64,000 bases of DNA, from contig CAKPKE010000001.1 in assembly GCA_934167095.1 (NCBI GenBank), forward strand, positions 1-64,000, written 5' to 3'. Of the stretch, positions 8,697 to 15,787 are shown in pieces (the first letter of the stretch is position 1; every line of letters starts with the position of its first letter). This DNA comes from an uncultured Clostridia bacterium. Lineage in GTDB: Bacteria > Bacillota > Clostridia > TANB77 > CAG-508. A program made the position numbers and the translations under genes. The notes below the pieces were generated by a model, which was not told the origin of the DNA, ran no database searches, and saw nothing but the letters and a program-made list of their open reading frames with translations.

Positions 8697-9236
8697 ATGG
8701 CAGTTTCAACAACTAAAGAGAATATTTTTACAAAATTTGGTGCTTTCATTTCAAGAATATGGCACTCAATTTCAAATTTTTTTAAACCTGATAATATTGA
8801 AGAGGTTCCAGTTAGTAGCTTGTCTACTTATTTAAGAACTCATTTAAAATTTATAGAAAATATAATTTCACATTACAAGCCTGGTCAAAAAGGTGGTATT
8901 TCTTTTGATGCTCCTATTCAAACAGTTGAAATAGAAAAGGAAGATGCAGAAAAAGTAGATATAAAACAAAAGTCCAAGGTTAAAGAATCTGCAAAGGCAA
9001 AAAAAGTTCAGACTGCAAAAACATCAAATTCAAGCAATGTGGTTTTTGAAAAAGTTTCAGCACACAAAACAAATTCTACAAGTAAAACTGTAGCTGAAAA
9101 AGACTCAGTTTCCCCTACTTCTAAAAAAGAAAATGTAGAAAATAAACAAACTACTTCAAAACAAGCAAAAGAAGAATATGGTGACTTAGACAGATTTACA
9201 GATATTTTAAAAGGAAAAAATGAGCTAGAAAGATAA
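8697..9236 (+). CDS. hypothetical lysine-rich protein
   Basis: The 179-residue product has an N-terminal part with an amphipathic segment (FGAFISRIWHSISNFFKP). From about residue 80 follows a long low-complexity Lys/Ser/Thr/Glu-rich region, ending in a short acidic-basic tail (DLDRFTDILKGKNELER). CAGGAGG precedes the ATG at ideal spacing, so it is very likely translated. No domain is recognised. The disordered middle suggests a scaffold-like or peripheral membrane protein, but this is inference. The tRNA-Met gene follows with its own promoter. Confidence 0.65.
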   Translation: MAVSTTKENIFTKFGAFISRIWHSISNFFKPDNIEEVPVSSLSTYLRTHLKFIENIISHYKPGQKGGISFDAPIQTVEIEKEDAEKVDIKQKSKVKESAKAKKVQTAKTSNSSNVVFEKVSAHKTNSTSKTVAEKDSVSPTSKKENVENKQTTSKQAKEEYGDLDRFTDILKGKNELER

Positions 9237-9315
9237 TTTTTTACTTTATGACTAATTACAATTCTGTAAAGTACATATATTTTTTAGAATTTGTAGACAA
9301 ATATTAAAAATTTTC

Positions 9316-9344
9316 TTGACAAAAATAATTTTTGCGTTTATAAT
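9316..9344 (+). promoter_or_regulatory. sigma-A promoter of tRNA-Met
   Basis: TTGACA (9316-9321), a 17-base spacer and TATAAT (9339-9344): full consensus, 20 bases before the tRNA. Confidence 0.9.
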
Positions 9345-9364
9345 AATATTTGTCTTACAGACAT

Positions 9365-9441
9365 GGCGAAGTAGCTCAGTTGGCTAGAGCATTCGGTTCA
9401 TACCCGACAGGTCGATGGTTCGAATCCATTCTTCGCTACCA
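9365..9441 (+). tRNA. tRNA-Met (CAT), elongator type
   Basis: The 77-base gene folds as a cloverleaf: acceptor GGCGAAG/CTTCGCT, D-arm GCTC...GAGC, anticodon loop TTCATAC (CAT), T-loop TTCGAAT, and encoded CCA at 9439-9441. The anticodon stem lacks the three G-C pairs of initiator tRNA and resembles the Bacillus elongator tRNA-Met. It has its own consensus promoter and terminator. Confidence 0.95.
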
Positions 9442-9448
9442 CAAAAAT

Positions 9449-9480
9449 AAGAAGAGTTTATTGCTCTTCTTTTATTTTTT
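9449..9480 (+). terminator. terminator of tRNA-Met
   Basis: AAGAAGAG (9449-9456) pairs with CTCTTCTT (9464-9471), followed by a T-rich tract. Confidence 0.9.
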
Positions 9481-9491
9481 GCATTAACTAC

Positions 9492-9519
9492 TTGCAAAAA
9501 TACAATAAAATGTTATAAT
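9492..9519 (+). promoter_or_regulatory. promoter of the LOG-family gene
   Basis: TTGCAA (9492-9497), a 16-base spacer and TATAAT (9514-9519) with an extended TG motif. Confidence 0.75.
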
Positions 9520-9587
9520 GTTAGGTGTTACTGCATATTTATTATATGTAGTAAATAAATTTTTTTATAGTAAAGGAATGATTATTT

Positions 9588-10169
9588 ATGAATATTTGCG
9601 TATATGGAGCTGCTAGTAATCTTATATCAGATATGTACAAAGAAGCAGGAAAAGAATTAGGAAGAAGAATGGCAGAACGCGGCCACGGTTTAGTATTTGG
9701 CGGAGGTTCTCATGGAATGATGGGTGCTTTAGCTGAAGGAGAATTTGAAAAATCTGGATATATATTAGGAATAATTCCACAATTTTTCCATGAAGCTAAT
9801 GCAGAAATATCTTTTAAAAATTGTTCAGAATATATTTACACAGATACTATGAGAGAACGTAAACGTCTTTTAGAAGAAAAATCTGATGCATTTATAGTTT
9901 CTCCTGGTGGAATTGGAACAATGGATGAATTTTTTGAAATCCTTACATTAAAGCAACTTGGTAGACACAATAAAGCTATTGTTTTATACAATGTAGATGG
10001 ATTCTTCGATGAATTGGAATCAATGATGACAAAATCAATCAAGCAACATTTTATAACAGATGATTGCAAAGAACTTTACAAGGTTTCTTCTGATATAAAT
10101 GAAATACTTGATTATATTGAAGCTTATGACCCTACAGATGTAGATTTAGACAAAGTAAAAATTAGATAA
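9588..10169 (+). CDS. LOG-family nucleoside-monophosphate phosphoribohydrolase
   Basis: LOG-family proteins hydrolyse the N-glycosidic bond of nucleoside 5'-monophosphates; some release active cytokinins. The 193-residue product has the Rossmann-like start MNICVYGAASNLISD, FGGGSHGMMG near residue 44, and the signature PGGIGTMDEFFE near residue 107, which matches PGGxGTxxE. Its length is typical (180-200). The bacterial physiological substrate is unsettled. It is monocistronic, with its own promoter and terminator. Confidence 0.9.
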   Translation: MNICVYGAASNLISDMYKEAGKELGRRMAERGHGLVFGGGSHGMMGALAEGEFEKSGYILGIIPQFFHEANAEISFKNCSEYIYTDTMRERKRLLEEKSDAFIVSPGGIGTMDEFFEILTLKQLGRHNKAIVLYNVDGFFDELESMMTKSIKQHFITDDCKELYKVSSDINEILDYIEAYDPTDVDLDKVKIR

Positions 10170-10177
10170 TAAAATTT

Positions 10178-10215
10178 AGCTATAGTTTAATTTTAAAACT
10201 ATAGCTTTTTTATTT
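10178..10215 (+). terminator. terminator of the LOG-family gene
   Basis: AGCTATAGTTT and AAACTATAGC pair and are followed by a run of T. Confidence 0.85.
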
Positions 10216-10227
10216 TTATATAAAAGT

Positions 10228-10271
10228 AATACCTCAAACACTAAAGCAAAAGTTTTAATATTTGAGGTATT
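10228..10271 (-). terminator. possible terminator of dnaG-rpoD
   Basis: AATACCTCAAA (10228-10238) and TTTGAGGTATT (10261-10271) form a perfect 11-bp stem with a 22-base loop. On the minus strand only ACTTTTATA follows, so termination may be inefficient. Confidence 0.5.
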
Positions 10272-10292
10272 ATTGTAAATTTTAATTTATAA

Positions 10293-11420
10293 TTAGTTCA
10301 TGTAATCTTTTAATTTTTTGCTTCTACTTGGATGACGTAATTTTCTTAAAGCCTTTGCTTCTATTTGTCTTATTCTTTCTCTAGTAACTTGGAATTCTTT
10401 TCCTACTTCTTCTAGAGTTCTTGATTTTCCATCTTCTAATCCAAATCTTAATTTTAATACTTTAGCTTCTCTTGGAGTTAATGTTTTCATAACTTCTTCT
10501 AATTGTTCTCTAAGTAAAGTATATGCTGCAGCATCTTGTGGTGCTGGGCTATCATCATCTTGTATGAAGTCACCTAAATGGCTATCTTCCTCTTCTCCTA
10601 TTGGAGTTTCCAAAGATACTGGATCTTGTGCAATTTTTTGTATTTCAGTTACTTTTTCTACACTAATTTCCATTTCCTTTGCAATTTCCTCTGGGGTTGG
10701 TTCTCTACCTAATTGTTGTAATAGATGTCTTGATGTTCTAATTAATTTATTAATTGTTTCAACCATGTGAACTGGAATTCTTATTGTTCTTGCTTGGTCT
10801 GCTATAGCTCTTGTTATAGCTTGTCTAATCCACCATGTTGCATAAGTACTGAACTTAAATCCTTTAGTGTAATCAAACTTTTCAACAGCTTTTATTAGTC
10901 CCATATTTCCTTCTTGAATTAAGTCTAAGAACAACATTCCTCTTCCAACATACTTTTTAGCAATACTTACAACAAGTCTTAGGTTTGATTCAGCAAGTTT
11001 TTTCTTGGCTTCTTCGTCGCCTTCTAGAACTTTTTTAGAAAGCTCTAATTCCTCATCATAAGTTAAAAGTGGAATTCTTCCTATTTCTCTTAGATACATT
11101 CTAACAGGGTCGTCAATATTTATTCCTTCCATATTATTTATATCTAATTCGTCTACTTTTACTTCGTCCATTGCTTCAAGTTCTTCGATGTCTGGTTCAT
11201 CTAAATCAGAGTCATCATCTCTTAATACATCTACACCAAGATTTTCAAAAGCATCAAAAACTTTATCAATTTGGTCTGTATTTGCATTATCTAATTCACT
11301 TGCAAGCTCTGCATAAGTTATTTTTCCCTTTTCCTTTGCTTTTTTTATAATATCTTGTACCTTTGCTTCTGGATTAATTTCTTCGTGAGCTTCTACTTTT
11401 TTTTCTTCTTTATTACTCAT
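10293..11420 (-). CDS. rpoD: RNA polymerase primary sigma factor (sigma-70/SigA)
   Basis: This is the housekeeping sigma factor that directs RNA polymerase to -35/-10 promoters. The 375-residue product has region 1.2/2 (DPVRMYLREIGRIPLL), region 2.4 (FSTYATWWIRQAITRAIADQ), region 3 and the region 4 helix-turn-helix (TLEEVGKEFQVTRERIRQIE), ending KLKDYMN. Its length matches Firmicutes SigA. I start at ATG 11420 because AGGAAGG is correctly spaced from it but too close to an upstream in-frame ATG at 11432. It follows dnaG by 18 bases, the conserved dnaG-sigA operon. Confidence 0.97.
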   Translation of the reverse strand: MSNKEEKKVEAHEEINPEAKVQDIIKKAKEKGKITYAELASELDNANTDQIDKVFDAFENLGVDVLRDDDSDLDEPDIEELEAMDEVKVDELDINNMEGINIDDPVRMYLREIGRIPLLTYDEELELSKKVLEGDEEAKKKLAESNLRLVVSIAKKYVGRGMLFLDLIQEGNMGLIKAVEKFDYTKGFKFSTYATWWIRQAITRAIADQARTIRIPVHMVETINKLIRTSRHLLQQLGREPTPEEIAKEMEISVEKVTEIQKIAQDPVSLETPIGEEEDSHLGDFIQDDDSPAPQDAAAYTLLREQLEEVMKTLTPREAKVLKLRFGLEDGKSRTLEEVGKEFQVTRERIRQIEAKALRKLRHPSRSKKLKDYMN

Positions 11421-11438
11421 TAAAACACACATTCCTTC

Positions 11439-13250
11439 CTATTTCATCTTTGCTAGCTTAATAATTATGCTATTAAGCTCCTCTTCTAAATTTGCTGTTT
11501 CTTCCCCTGTCAATTTTTGTGCTTCTGTTAATTTGTTTAGAATTTCTTTTCTTCTATTTAGTAAGTATTCTTTTCTATATGAAACAATTACATCTTCAAT
11601 GCACTTATCTACATCTGTTATTTCAAAATCAGATGACATTATTCCAGATAGATAGTTAATTGTATTTTCGTCGTCAAAAATATCAATAAAATTTTCTATA
11701 TTAATATTTCCTTTTTCCGATTCTTCATACAATTTATTTATTATTTGTTTATTTATATCAATTTTAATTAGACCATTATCGACAATATTTTTAATTTTTT
11801 CTAATGCTTTGTCGGGATAATTTACAAGCAAATATATTGTTAAACTTTCTAATCTTTTTGTTTTTTCATCAACACTTTCTTCAATATTATTTGCTAAGTT
11901 CATACTTGTATTTGGCTTAACTGCAATTGATTTTTTTTCTAGTCTTTGTTCTGATTTACTTCCTGCATAAAGTAATTTGTTAATTTCTGCATATATTGCA
12001 TCTTTTGAAACTTTGTATTCTAATGAGATTTTGTCAATATATACTTCTCTTTCTATGTTGTTTTCAACTTTTGAAAGAATTTTTGCAACTTCATTTAAAA
12101 ATTTTATTTTATCATTTACCACATCTAAATTTAGGTCTTTTTTTAACATTTTTACCTTAAATTCGACAAGTGATATTGCTTGGTCCATACATTTTTGAAA
12201 TTTTTCAGGGCCGTATTTTATAACATATTCATCAGGATCTTTTGCTCCTTGAATTTGAAGTATTCTTATATCGCAACCTAAGTTATATAAAATTTCAAGT
12301 CCTCTAAGTATTGCTGATTGTCCTGCTCCATCTGCATCATAGCCAATTATTACTTTTTCACAACTTCTTCGTAAAAGTCTTCCTTGTGCTTCTGTTAAAG
12401 CTGTTCCAAGTGACGCAACAACATTGCTTATTCCCCTTTGATGAAGCGAAATTGCGTCCATATATCCTTCTACTATTAATATAGTTTTAGGATTATTTTT
12501 TTTAGCTACATTATATGCAAATAAATTTCTACCTTTGCTATACACTATATTTTCTGGTGAATTTATATATTTAGGTTTACTGTCATCTAGTACTCTTCCT
12601 CCAAAAGCTATAACCCTGTCTCTGCTATCAAAGATTGGAAACATTAATCTATTTCTGTATCTATCAATAAACTTTCCGTCATTATTTTTATTTACCAAAC
12701 CTGTAGCTAATATTTCTTCATCGGAAAATCCTTGTTTTTTTAGTTCTAAATATAACTCATTAAATTTTCCAGAATAGCCTATTTTAAAGGTTTTTAAAGT
12801 TTTATTATCTAACTTCCTTTTCTTTACATATTCTTGTCCAGGTTTTGCTGTTGGTAAATATAAATTTTGATGGTAAAACTCTGCAGTAGCTTTGTTTACT
12901 TCATAAACTCTTCGCTTTAGTCTTTCCCTTTTGTCGTCAGCCTCGCTAGATGATACTACCGGAAGCTCAACGCCAGCTCTGTTTGCAAGCATTTCAACAG
13001 CTTCTTTAAAATCAACATTTTCTATTTTTTGTATAAAACGAAAAACATTTCCACCAACTCCACATCCGAAGCAATGGAATATTTGTTTATCTGGAGATAC
13101 GCAGAATGAACCTGATTTTTCTTTATGGAATGGACATAGCCCCATATAATTTCTACCAGACCTTTTTAATACGACATAACCTGACACAATGTCTATTATA
13201 TCGTTTTTACTTTTTATTTCGTCTAATAATTCGTCACTATATCTTACCAT
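11439..13250 (-). CDS. dnaG: DNA primase
   Basis: DnaG makes RNA primers for replication. The product (about 603 residues) has the N-terminal CHC2 zinc finger with CPFHKEKSGSF and FHCFGCGVGG (residues 38-65). A TOPRIM core follows with EGYMDAISLHQRG and GYDADGAGQSA, then a C-terminal helicase-interaction region. ATG 13250 is chosen because AGAAGGA lies at better spacing than to ATG 13256. It forms an operon with rpoD. A TGTCGAA sequence (a possible Spo0A box) followed by TATAAT lies just upstream on the minus strand, near 13266-13279, but no convincing -35 accompanies it. Confidence 0.96.
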   Translation of the reverse strand: MVRYSDELLDEIKSKNDIIDIVSGYVVLKRSGRNYMGLCPFHKEKSGSFCVSPDKQIFHCFGCGVGGNVFRFIQKIENVDFKEAVEMLANRAGVELPVVSSSEADDKRERLKRRVYEVNKATAEFYHQNLYLPTAKPGQEYVKKRKLDNKTLKTFKIGYSGKFNELYLELKKQGFSDEEILATGLVNKNNDGKFIDRYRNRLMFPIFDSRDRVIAFGGRVLDDSKPKYINSPENIVYSKGRNLFAYNVAKKNNPKTILIVEGYMDAISLHQRGISNVVASLGTALTEAQGRLLRRSCEKVIIGYDADGAGQSAILRGLEILYNLGCDIRILQIQGAKDPDEYVIKYGPEKFQKCMDQAISLVEFKVKMLKKDLNLDVVNDKIKFLNEVAKILSKVENNIEREVYIDKISLEYKVSKDAIYAEINKLLYAGSKSEQRLEKKSIAVKPNTSMNLANNIEESVDEKTKRLESLTIYLLVNYPDKALEKIKNIVDNGLIKIDINKQIINKLYEESEKGNINIENFIDIFDDENTINYLSGIMSSDFEITDVDKCIEDVIVSYRKEYLLNRRKEILNKLTEAQKLTGEETANLEEELNSIIIKLAKMK

Positions 13251-13341
13251 TATCATTCCTTCTCTATTATTATATTCGACATAAAGTTTAGTATTCCTTC
13301 TTTATTTTCCACAATATGTAAACTATTGCAAATACATTTTA

Positions 13342-13371
13342 AAAGACTAACTATTTTACTGGTTAGTCTTT
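13342..13371 (-). terminator. terminator of carD
   Basis: AAAGACTAAC (13342-13351) and GTTAGTCTTT (13362-13371) form a 10-bp stem. The following minus-strand tract is TAAAATG, so it is of moderate quality. Confidence 0.6.
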
Positions 13372-13398
13372 CTCATAAGTTATATAAATATATTATTT

Positions 13399-13974
13399 TT
13401 ACATATTTGCGCTTCCACCATCATTAAATGGAATAAATTTGCTTACAATATTTGATGTTGGTGTTATGTTATCAGCTAAATTTTTATGTTCTTCATAAGC
13501 AAGTGTTATTTTATTTTCAATTAAACTTTCAACTTCATCTTCACTTGCGTGTTCTGCTAAAACAAGCTCACTTACTAAAATTTGCTTAGCATTATTTAAC
13601 ATTTTCTTTTCACCTGTAGATAGTCCTTTTTCTTTTTGTTTATAACTTAAATTTCTAACTACATCAGCTACTTCATATATGCTTCCACTTTTCATTTTTT
13701 CCATATTTTCTTTATATCTTTTGTTCCAATTTTGAGACATTTCTGTTTCATCAGCAGAAAGTACTTGTAATACTTTTCCTGCTTCATCTTTATTTATTAC
13801 ATTTCTAACTCCTATTTCTTGTGCTTTAGAAGTTGGAACCATAACCTTTACTTCTCCAGGCATTTTGATTATATAATAATCTTGTTTTTCTCCTAAAATA
13901 TCCTTTTGCTCGATTGCATCTATTGTTCCTGCTCCATGCATTGGGTATACGATTTTATCTCCAATATTAAACAT
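13399..13974 (-). CDS. CarD/CdnL-family transcription regulator
   Basis: CarD/CdnL proteins bind the RNA polymerase beta subunit and stabilise open promoter complexes. The 191-residue product has the N-terminal Tudor-like interaction domain (MFNIGDKIVYPMHGAGTIDA, then KQDYYIIKMP and VMVPTSKAQEIGVR). A helical DNA-binding half follows, including SQNWNKRYKENMEKMKSG and LSTGEKKMLNNAKQIL. The length is close to the family norm of about 160-190. Its promoter is embedded in the terminator of the upstream dut gene, leaving a leader of about 100 bases. Confidence 0.9.
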   Translation of the reverse strand: MFNIGDKIVYPMHGAGTIDAIEQKDILGEKQDYYIIKMPGEVKVMVPTSKAQEIGVRNVINKDEAGKVLQVLSADETEMSQNWNKRYKENMEKMKSGSIYEVADVVRNLSYKQKEKGLSTGEKKMLNNAKQILVSELVLAEHASEDEVESLIENKITLAYEEHKNLADNITPTSNIVSKFIPFNDGGSANM

Positions 13975-14087
13975 GTTTTACTCTCCTTCCATATTATATA
14001 ATTCCCTATATTTCGACTTGTTGATATAGAAAAATAAGTATAAAGAGGTTCATAAAGGTTTTATAATCTCTTTCAAACTACATTTCT

Positions 14088-14116
14088 ATTATAACACAAA
14101 AAATGGCAAAAGTCAA
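14088..14116 (-). promoter_or_regulatory. carD promoter, -35 in the dut terminator loop
   Basis: On the minus strand, TTGACT (14116-14111), a 17-base spacer and TATAAT (14093-14088). The -35 lies in the loop and downstream arm of the dut terminator hairpin, so termination and initiation signals share the same DNA. Confidence 0.8.
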
Positions 14117-14133
14117 AGCTTTTACCATTTTTT
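14098..14133 (-). terminator. terminator of dut
   Basis: Minus-strand arms AAAAAATGGTAAAAG and CTTTTGCCATTTTTT pair across a six-base loop and end in a T run. Confidence 0.85.
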
Positions 14134-14204
14134 AATTTATTCATTTTTTCAGTATTTTCAAGTATTTCAGGTTTTCGGCTTAATTTTTTTCTACTTTATG
14201 TTTA

Positions 14205-14666
14205 TTATTTTCCAGTAGATCCAAATCCACCTTTTCTAACTCCTGTTGCTTCATCATTGTCAACAATTAAATATTTCATAAATATTGCTTGTCCTATGCA
14301 ATCACCTTTTTTTATTTCAACATCATGGTCAAAAAAGTTGTAATATGCAAACATAAAATGTCCATCATTATCCTCGTTTTCATAGTAATCACTATCAATT
14401 ATTCCAACACTATTTGCCATTACTAATCCTCTTTTGCCTGGGTTTGAACTTCTATTACATAACATATAAAATTCATCTGGTTGGCAATATGCTTTTAATC
14501 CAGTTTTTACAAGTGTTGGCTTTTGTCCTGGTTTAAATGCAGGAACTATTGTATCTTCAGCTGCTTCAATGTCATAGCCTGCTGCATTTTTTGTTTTTCT
14601 TACTGGAAGACTTATTTCTTTATCTTCCCAGCCCTTTGCTATTTCAAATCCTCTTAATTTTTCCAT
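14205..14666 (-). CDS. dut: dUTP diphosphatase
   Basis: dUTPase hydrolyses dUTP to dUMP and pyrophosphate, keeping uracil out of DNA and feeding dTMP synthesis. The 153-residue product shows the five trimeric-dUTPase motifs in order: AGYDIEA, NRSSNPGKRG, GIIDSDYYEN, GDCIGQAIF and the C-terminal GGFGSTGK. The substrate-binding aspartate is in motif III. The length is normal. AAGGAAGG precedes the ATG. The gene is monocistronic; its terminator overlaps the carD promoter. Confidence 0.94.
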   Translation of the reverse strand: MEKLRGFEIAKGWEDKEISLPVRKTKNAAGYDIEAAEDTIVPAFKPGQKPTLVKTGLKAYCQPDEFYMLCNRSSNPGKRGLVMANSVGIIDSDYYENEDNDGHFMFAYYNFFDHDVEIKKGDCIGQAIFMKYLIVDNDEATGVRKGGFGSTGK

Positions 14667-14756
14667 TTGTATTTTCCTTCCTTTAAGTTGTACAATTTTT
14701 TATAATTGTTAATTTATAAATTTCAAGTTATTTTAAATTCATAAATTTATAACATT

Positions 14757-15290
14757 TTAGTAGTTTTCTGCTTTTACCTCAAAGAAAGATTGTGGATGAT
14801 TACATACTGGGCAAACTTTTGGTGCTTCTGTACTAATTACTATATGACCACAGTTTCTGCATTGCCAAATTGTTATGCTTCCTTTTTTGAAAACTTCACC
14901 TTCTTCAACATTCTCTAAAAGTTTTCTGAATCTTTCTTCATGAACTTTTTCAATAGCTCCAATTCCTCTGAATTTTGCTGCAATTTCAGTGAATCCTTCT
15001 TCTTCAGCTTCCTTTGCCATTCTGTCGTACATGTCTATCCATTCATAGTTTTCACCAGCAGCTGCAGATGCAAGGTTTGCTTTTGTGTCACCTATTCCAT
15101 TTAAATATTTGAAATGAATTTTAGCATGTTCTTTCTCATTTTCAGCTGTTTCTAGGAATAAAGCTGCTATTTGCTCATATCCTTCTTTTTTTGCAACACT
15201 TGCAAAATATGTATATTTATTTCTTGCTTGAGATTCCCCAGCAAAAGCTTCCATTAAATTTTTTTCTGTTTTTGAACCTTTTAATTCCAT
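14757..15290 (-). CDS. rubrerythrin
   Basis: Rubrerythrin is a di-iron peroxidase that reduces hydrogen peroxide in anaerobes. The 177-residue product has an N-terminal ferritin-like four-helix domain with the iron ligands in FAGESQARNKY, ENEKEHAKIHF, and GAIEKVHEERF, and a C-terminal rubredoxin-like domain (CRNCGHIVI and CPVCNHPQSFF) for electron transfer. AGGAGG precedes the ATG. A good sigma-A promoter and a candidate Spo0A box lie upstream. It is monocistronic and supports an anaerobic lifestyle. Confidence 0.96.
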   Translation of the reverse strand: MELKGSKTEKNLMEAFAGESQARNKYTYFASVAKKEGYEQIAALFLETAENEKEHAKIHFKYLNGIGDTKANLASAAAGENYEWIDMYDRMAKEAEEEGFTEIAAKFRGIGAIEKVHEERFRKLLENVEEGEVFKKGSITIWQCRNCGHIVISTEAPKVCPVCNHPQSFFEVKAENY

Positions 15291-15349
15291 ATTATTAACC
15301 TCCTAAAATTTGCAAAATTTTTTGTTAAATTTTGCCCTCTGTTCTTATA

Positions 15350-15398
15350 TTTATATTACATTATAGTATTAAAGTCAAGCAATTTTTAGCATTCGACA
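15350..15398 (-). promoter_or_regulatory. rubrerythrin promoter with possible Spo0A box
   Basis: Minus strand: TTGACT (15378-15373), 17-base spacer, TATAAA (15355-15350). TTTTGTCGAAT overlapping 15392-15398 matches the Spo0A box core (TGTCGAA) 14 bases upstream of the -35. The promoter is convincing; regulation by Spo0A is inference. Confidence 0.65.
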
Positions 15399-15427
15399 AA
15401 ACTTCTAAAAAAATTTTGTTGTTAGCT

Positions 15428-15468
15428 TACACGCTTCGACAGACTTTTTAATTTTTGCGGTGTATAAT
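15428..15468 (+). promoter_or_regulatory. toxin promoter of par-like locus 1, with shared 21-bp block
   Basis: CAGACT (15440-15445), 17-base spacer, TATAAT (15463-15468). The 21 bases at 15428-15448 are identical to 25682-25702 upstream of the second par-like locus, at the same distance from the -10. The block includes TTCGACA, an inverted Spo0A-box core. Confidence 0.65.
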
Positions 15469-15502
15469 TAATATCATCCCTCAATGAGAGGAGGTGAAAA
15501 TA

Positions 15503-15634
15503 TTGAGTGAAAAAGAGCGAAAGAAGAAAAATATCAAGAAGCCTTTCAAGTTTTTACATAGCATATTAATTATGTTTAAGTATATCTTGAAAATAGCTCA
15601 GGTATTAAAGTCAATTATCGATTTATTTCGTTAA
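15503..15634 (+). CDS. small cationic amphipathic peptide, candidate type I toxin
   Basis: TTG 15503 follows GAGGAGGTG and encodes 43 residues. The N-terminal dozen is strongly basic (MSEKERKKKNIKKPF); the rest is a hydrophobic, Lys-spaced helix (LHSILIMFKYILKIAQVLKS). This resembles membrane-acting peptides of type I toxin-antitoxin systems, although no specific family is recognised. The gene has its own promoter at 15440-15468 and ends at a shared terminator. An opposing short RNA overlaps its 3' end, and direct repeats lie at the start and beyond the terminator, as in par/Fst loci. Toxicity is inferred from this architecture. Confidence 0.65.
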   Translation: MSEKERKKKNIKKPFKFLHSILIMFKYILKIAQVLKSIIDLFR

Positions 15635-15639
15635 TTAAA

Positions 15640-15712
15640 AAAACAGGCATTTAAGGGATGCCTGTTTTTTATTATTCCTCAATGAAATTTAGCATATTGA
15701 GTGAAAATTTCA
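15640..15712 (-). ncRNA. candidate antitoxin RNA of par-like locus 1
   Basis: A minus-strand promoter, TTGCAA (15746-15741), 16-base spacer, TATAAT (15724-15719), would start an RNA near 15712. It crosses DR2 in antisense to the toxin start region and ends at the shared terminator, about 70 bases in all. Through DR2 it could pair with DR1 of the peptide mRNA, as RNA II does in the pAD1 par system. Confidence 0.65.
15641..15672. terminator. shared bidirectional terminator of par-like locus 1
   Basis: AAACAGGCAT (15641-15650) and ATGCCTGTTT (15658-15667) form a 10-bp stem with T runs on both strands. Confidence 0.9.
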
Positions 15713-15787
15713 ATAATTATTATACTATATTCTAAAATTTTTGCAACCTGTTTTTTGAAACTTTACTAAGAATCGTTCGACAAAAAT

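Larger units (their letters stand above)
15479..15706. repeat. direct repeats DR1/DR2 of par-like locus 1
   Basis: DR1 (15479-15514) spans the peptide ribosome binding site and start and contains CCTCAATGA...ATATTGAGTGAAAA. DR2 (15677-15706) repeats both halves beyond the shared terminator. In DR1, CTCAAT and ATTGAG can pair around GAGGAGG and would bury the ribosome binding site. Confidence 0.75.
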
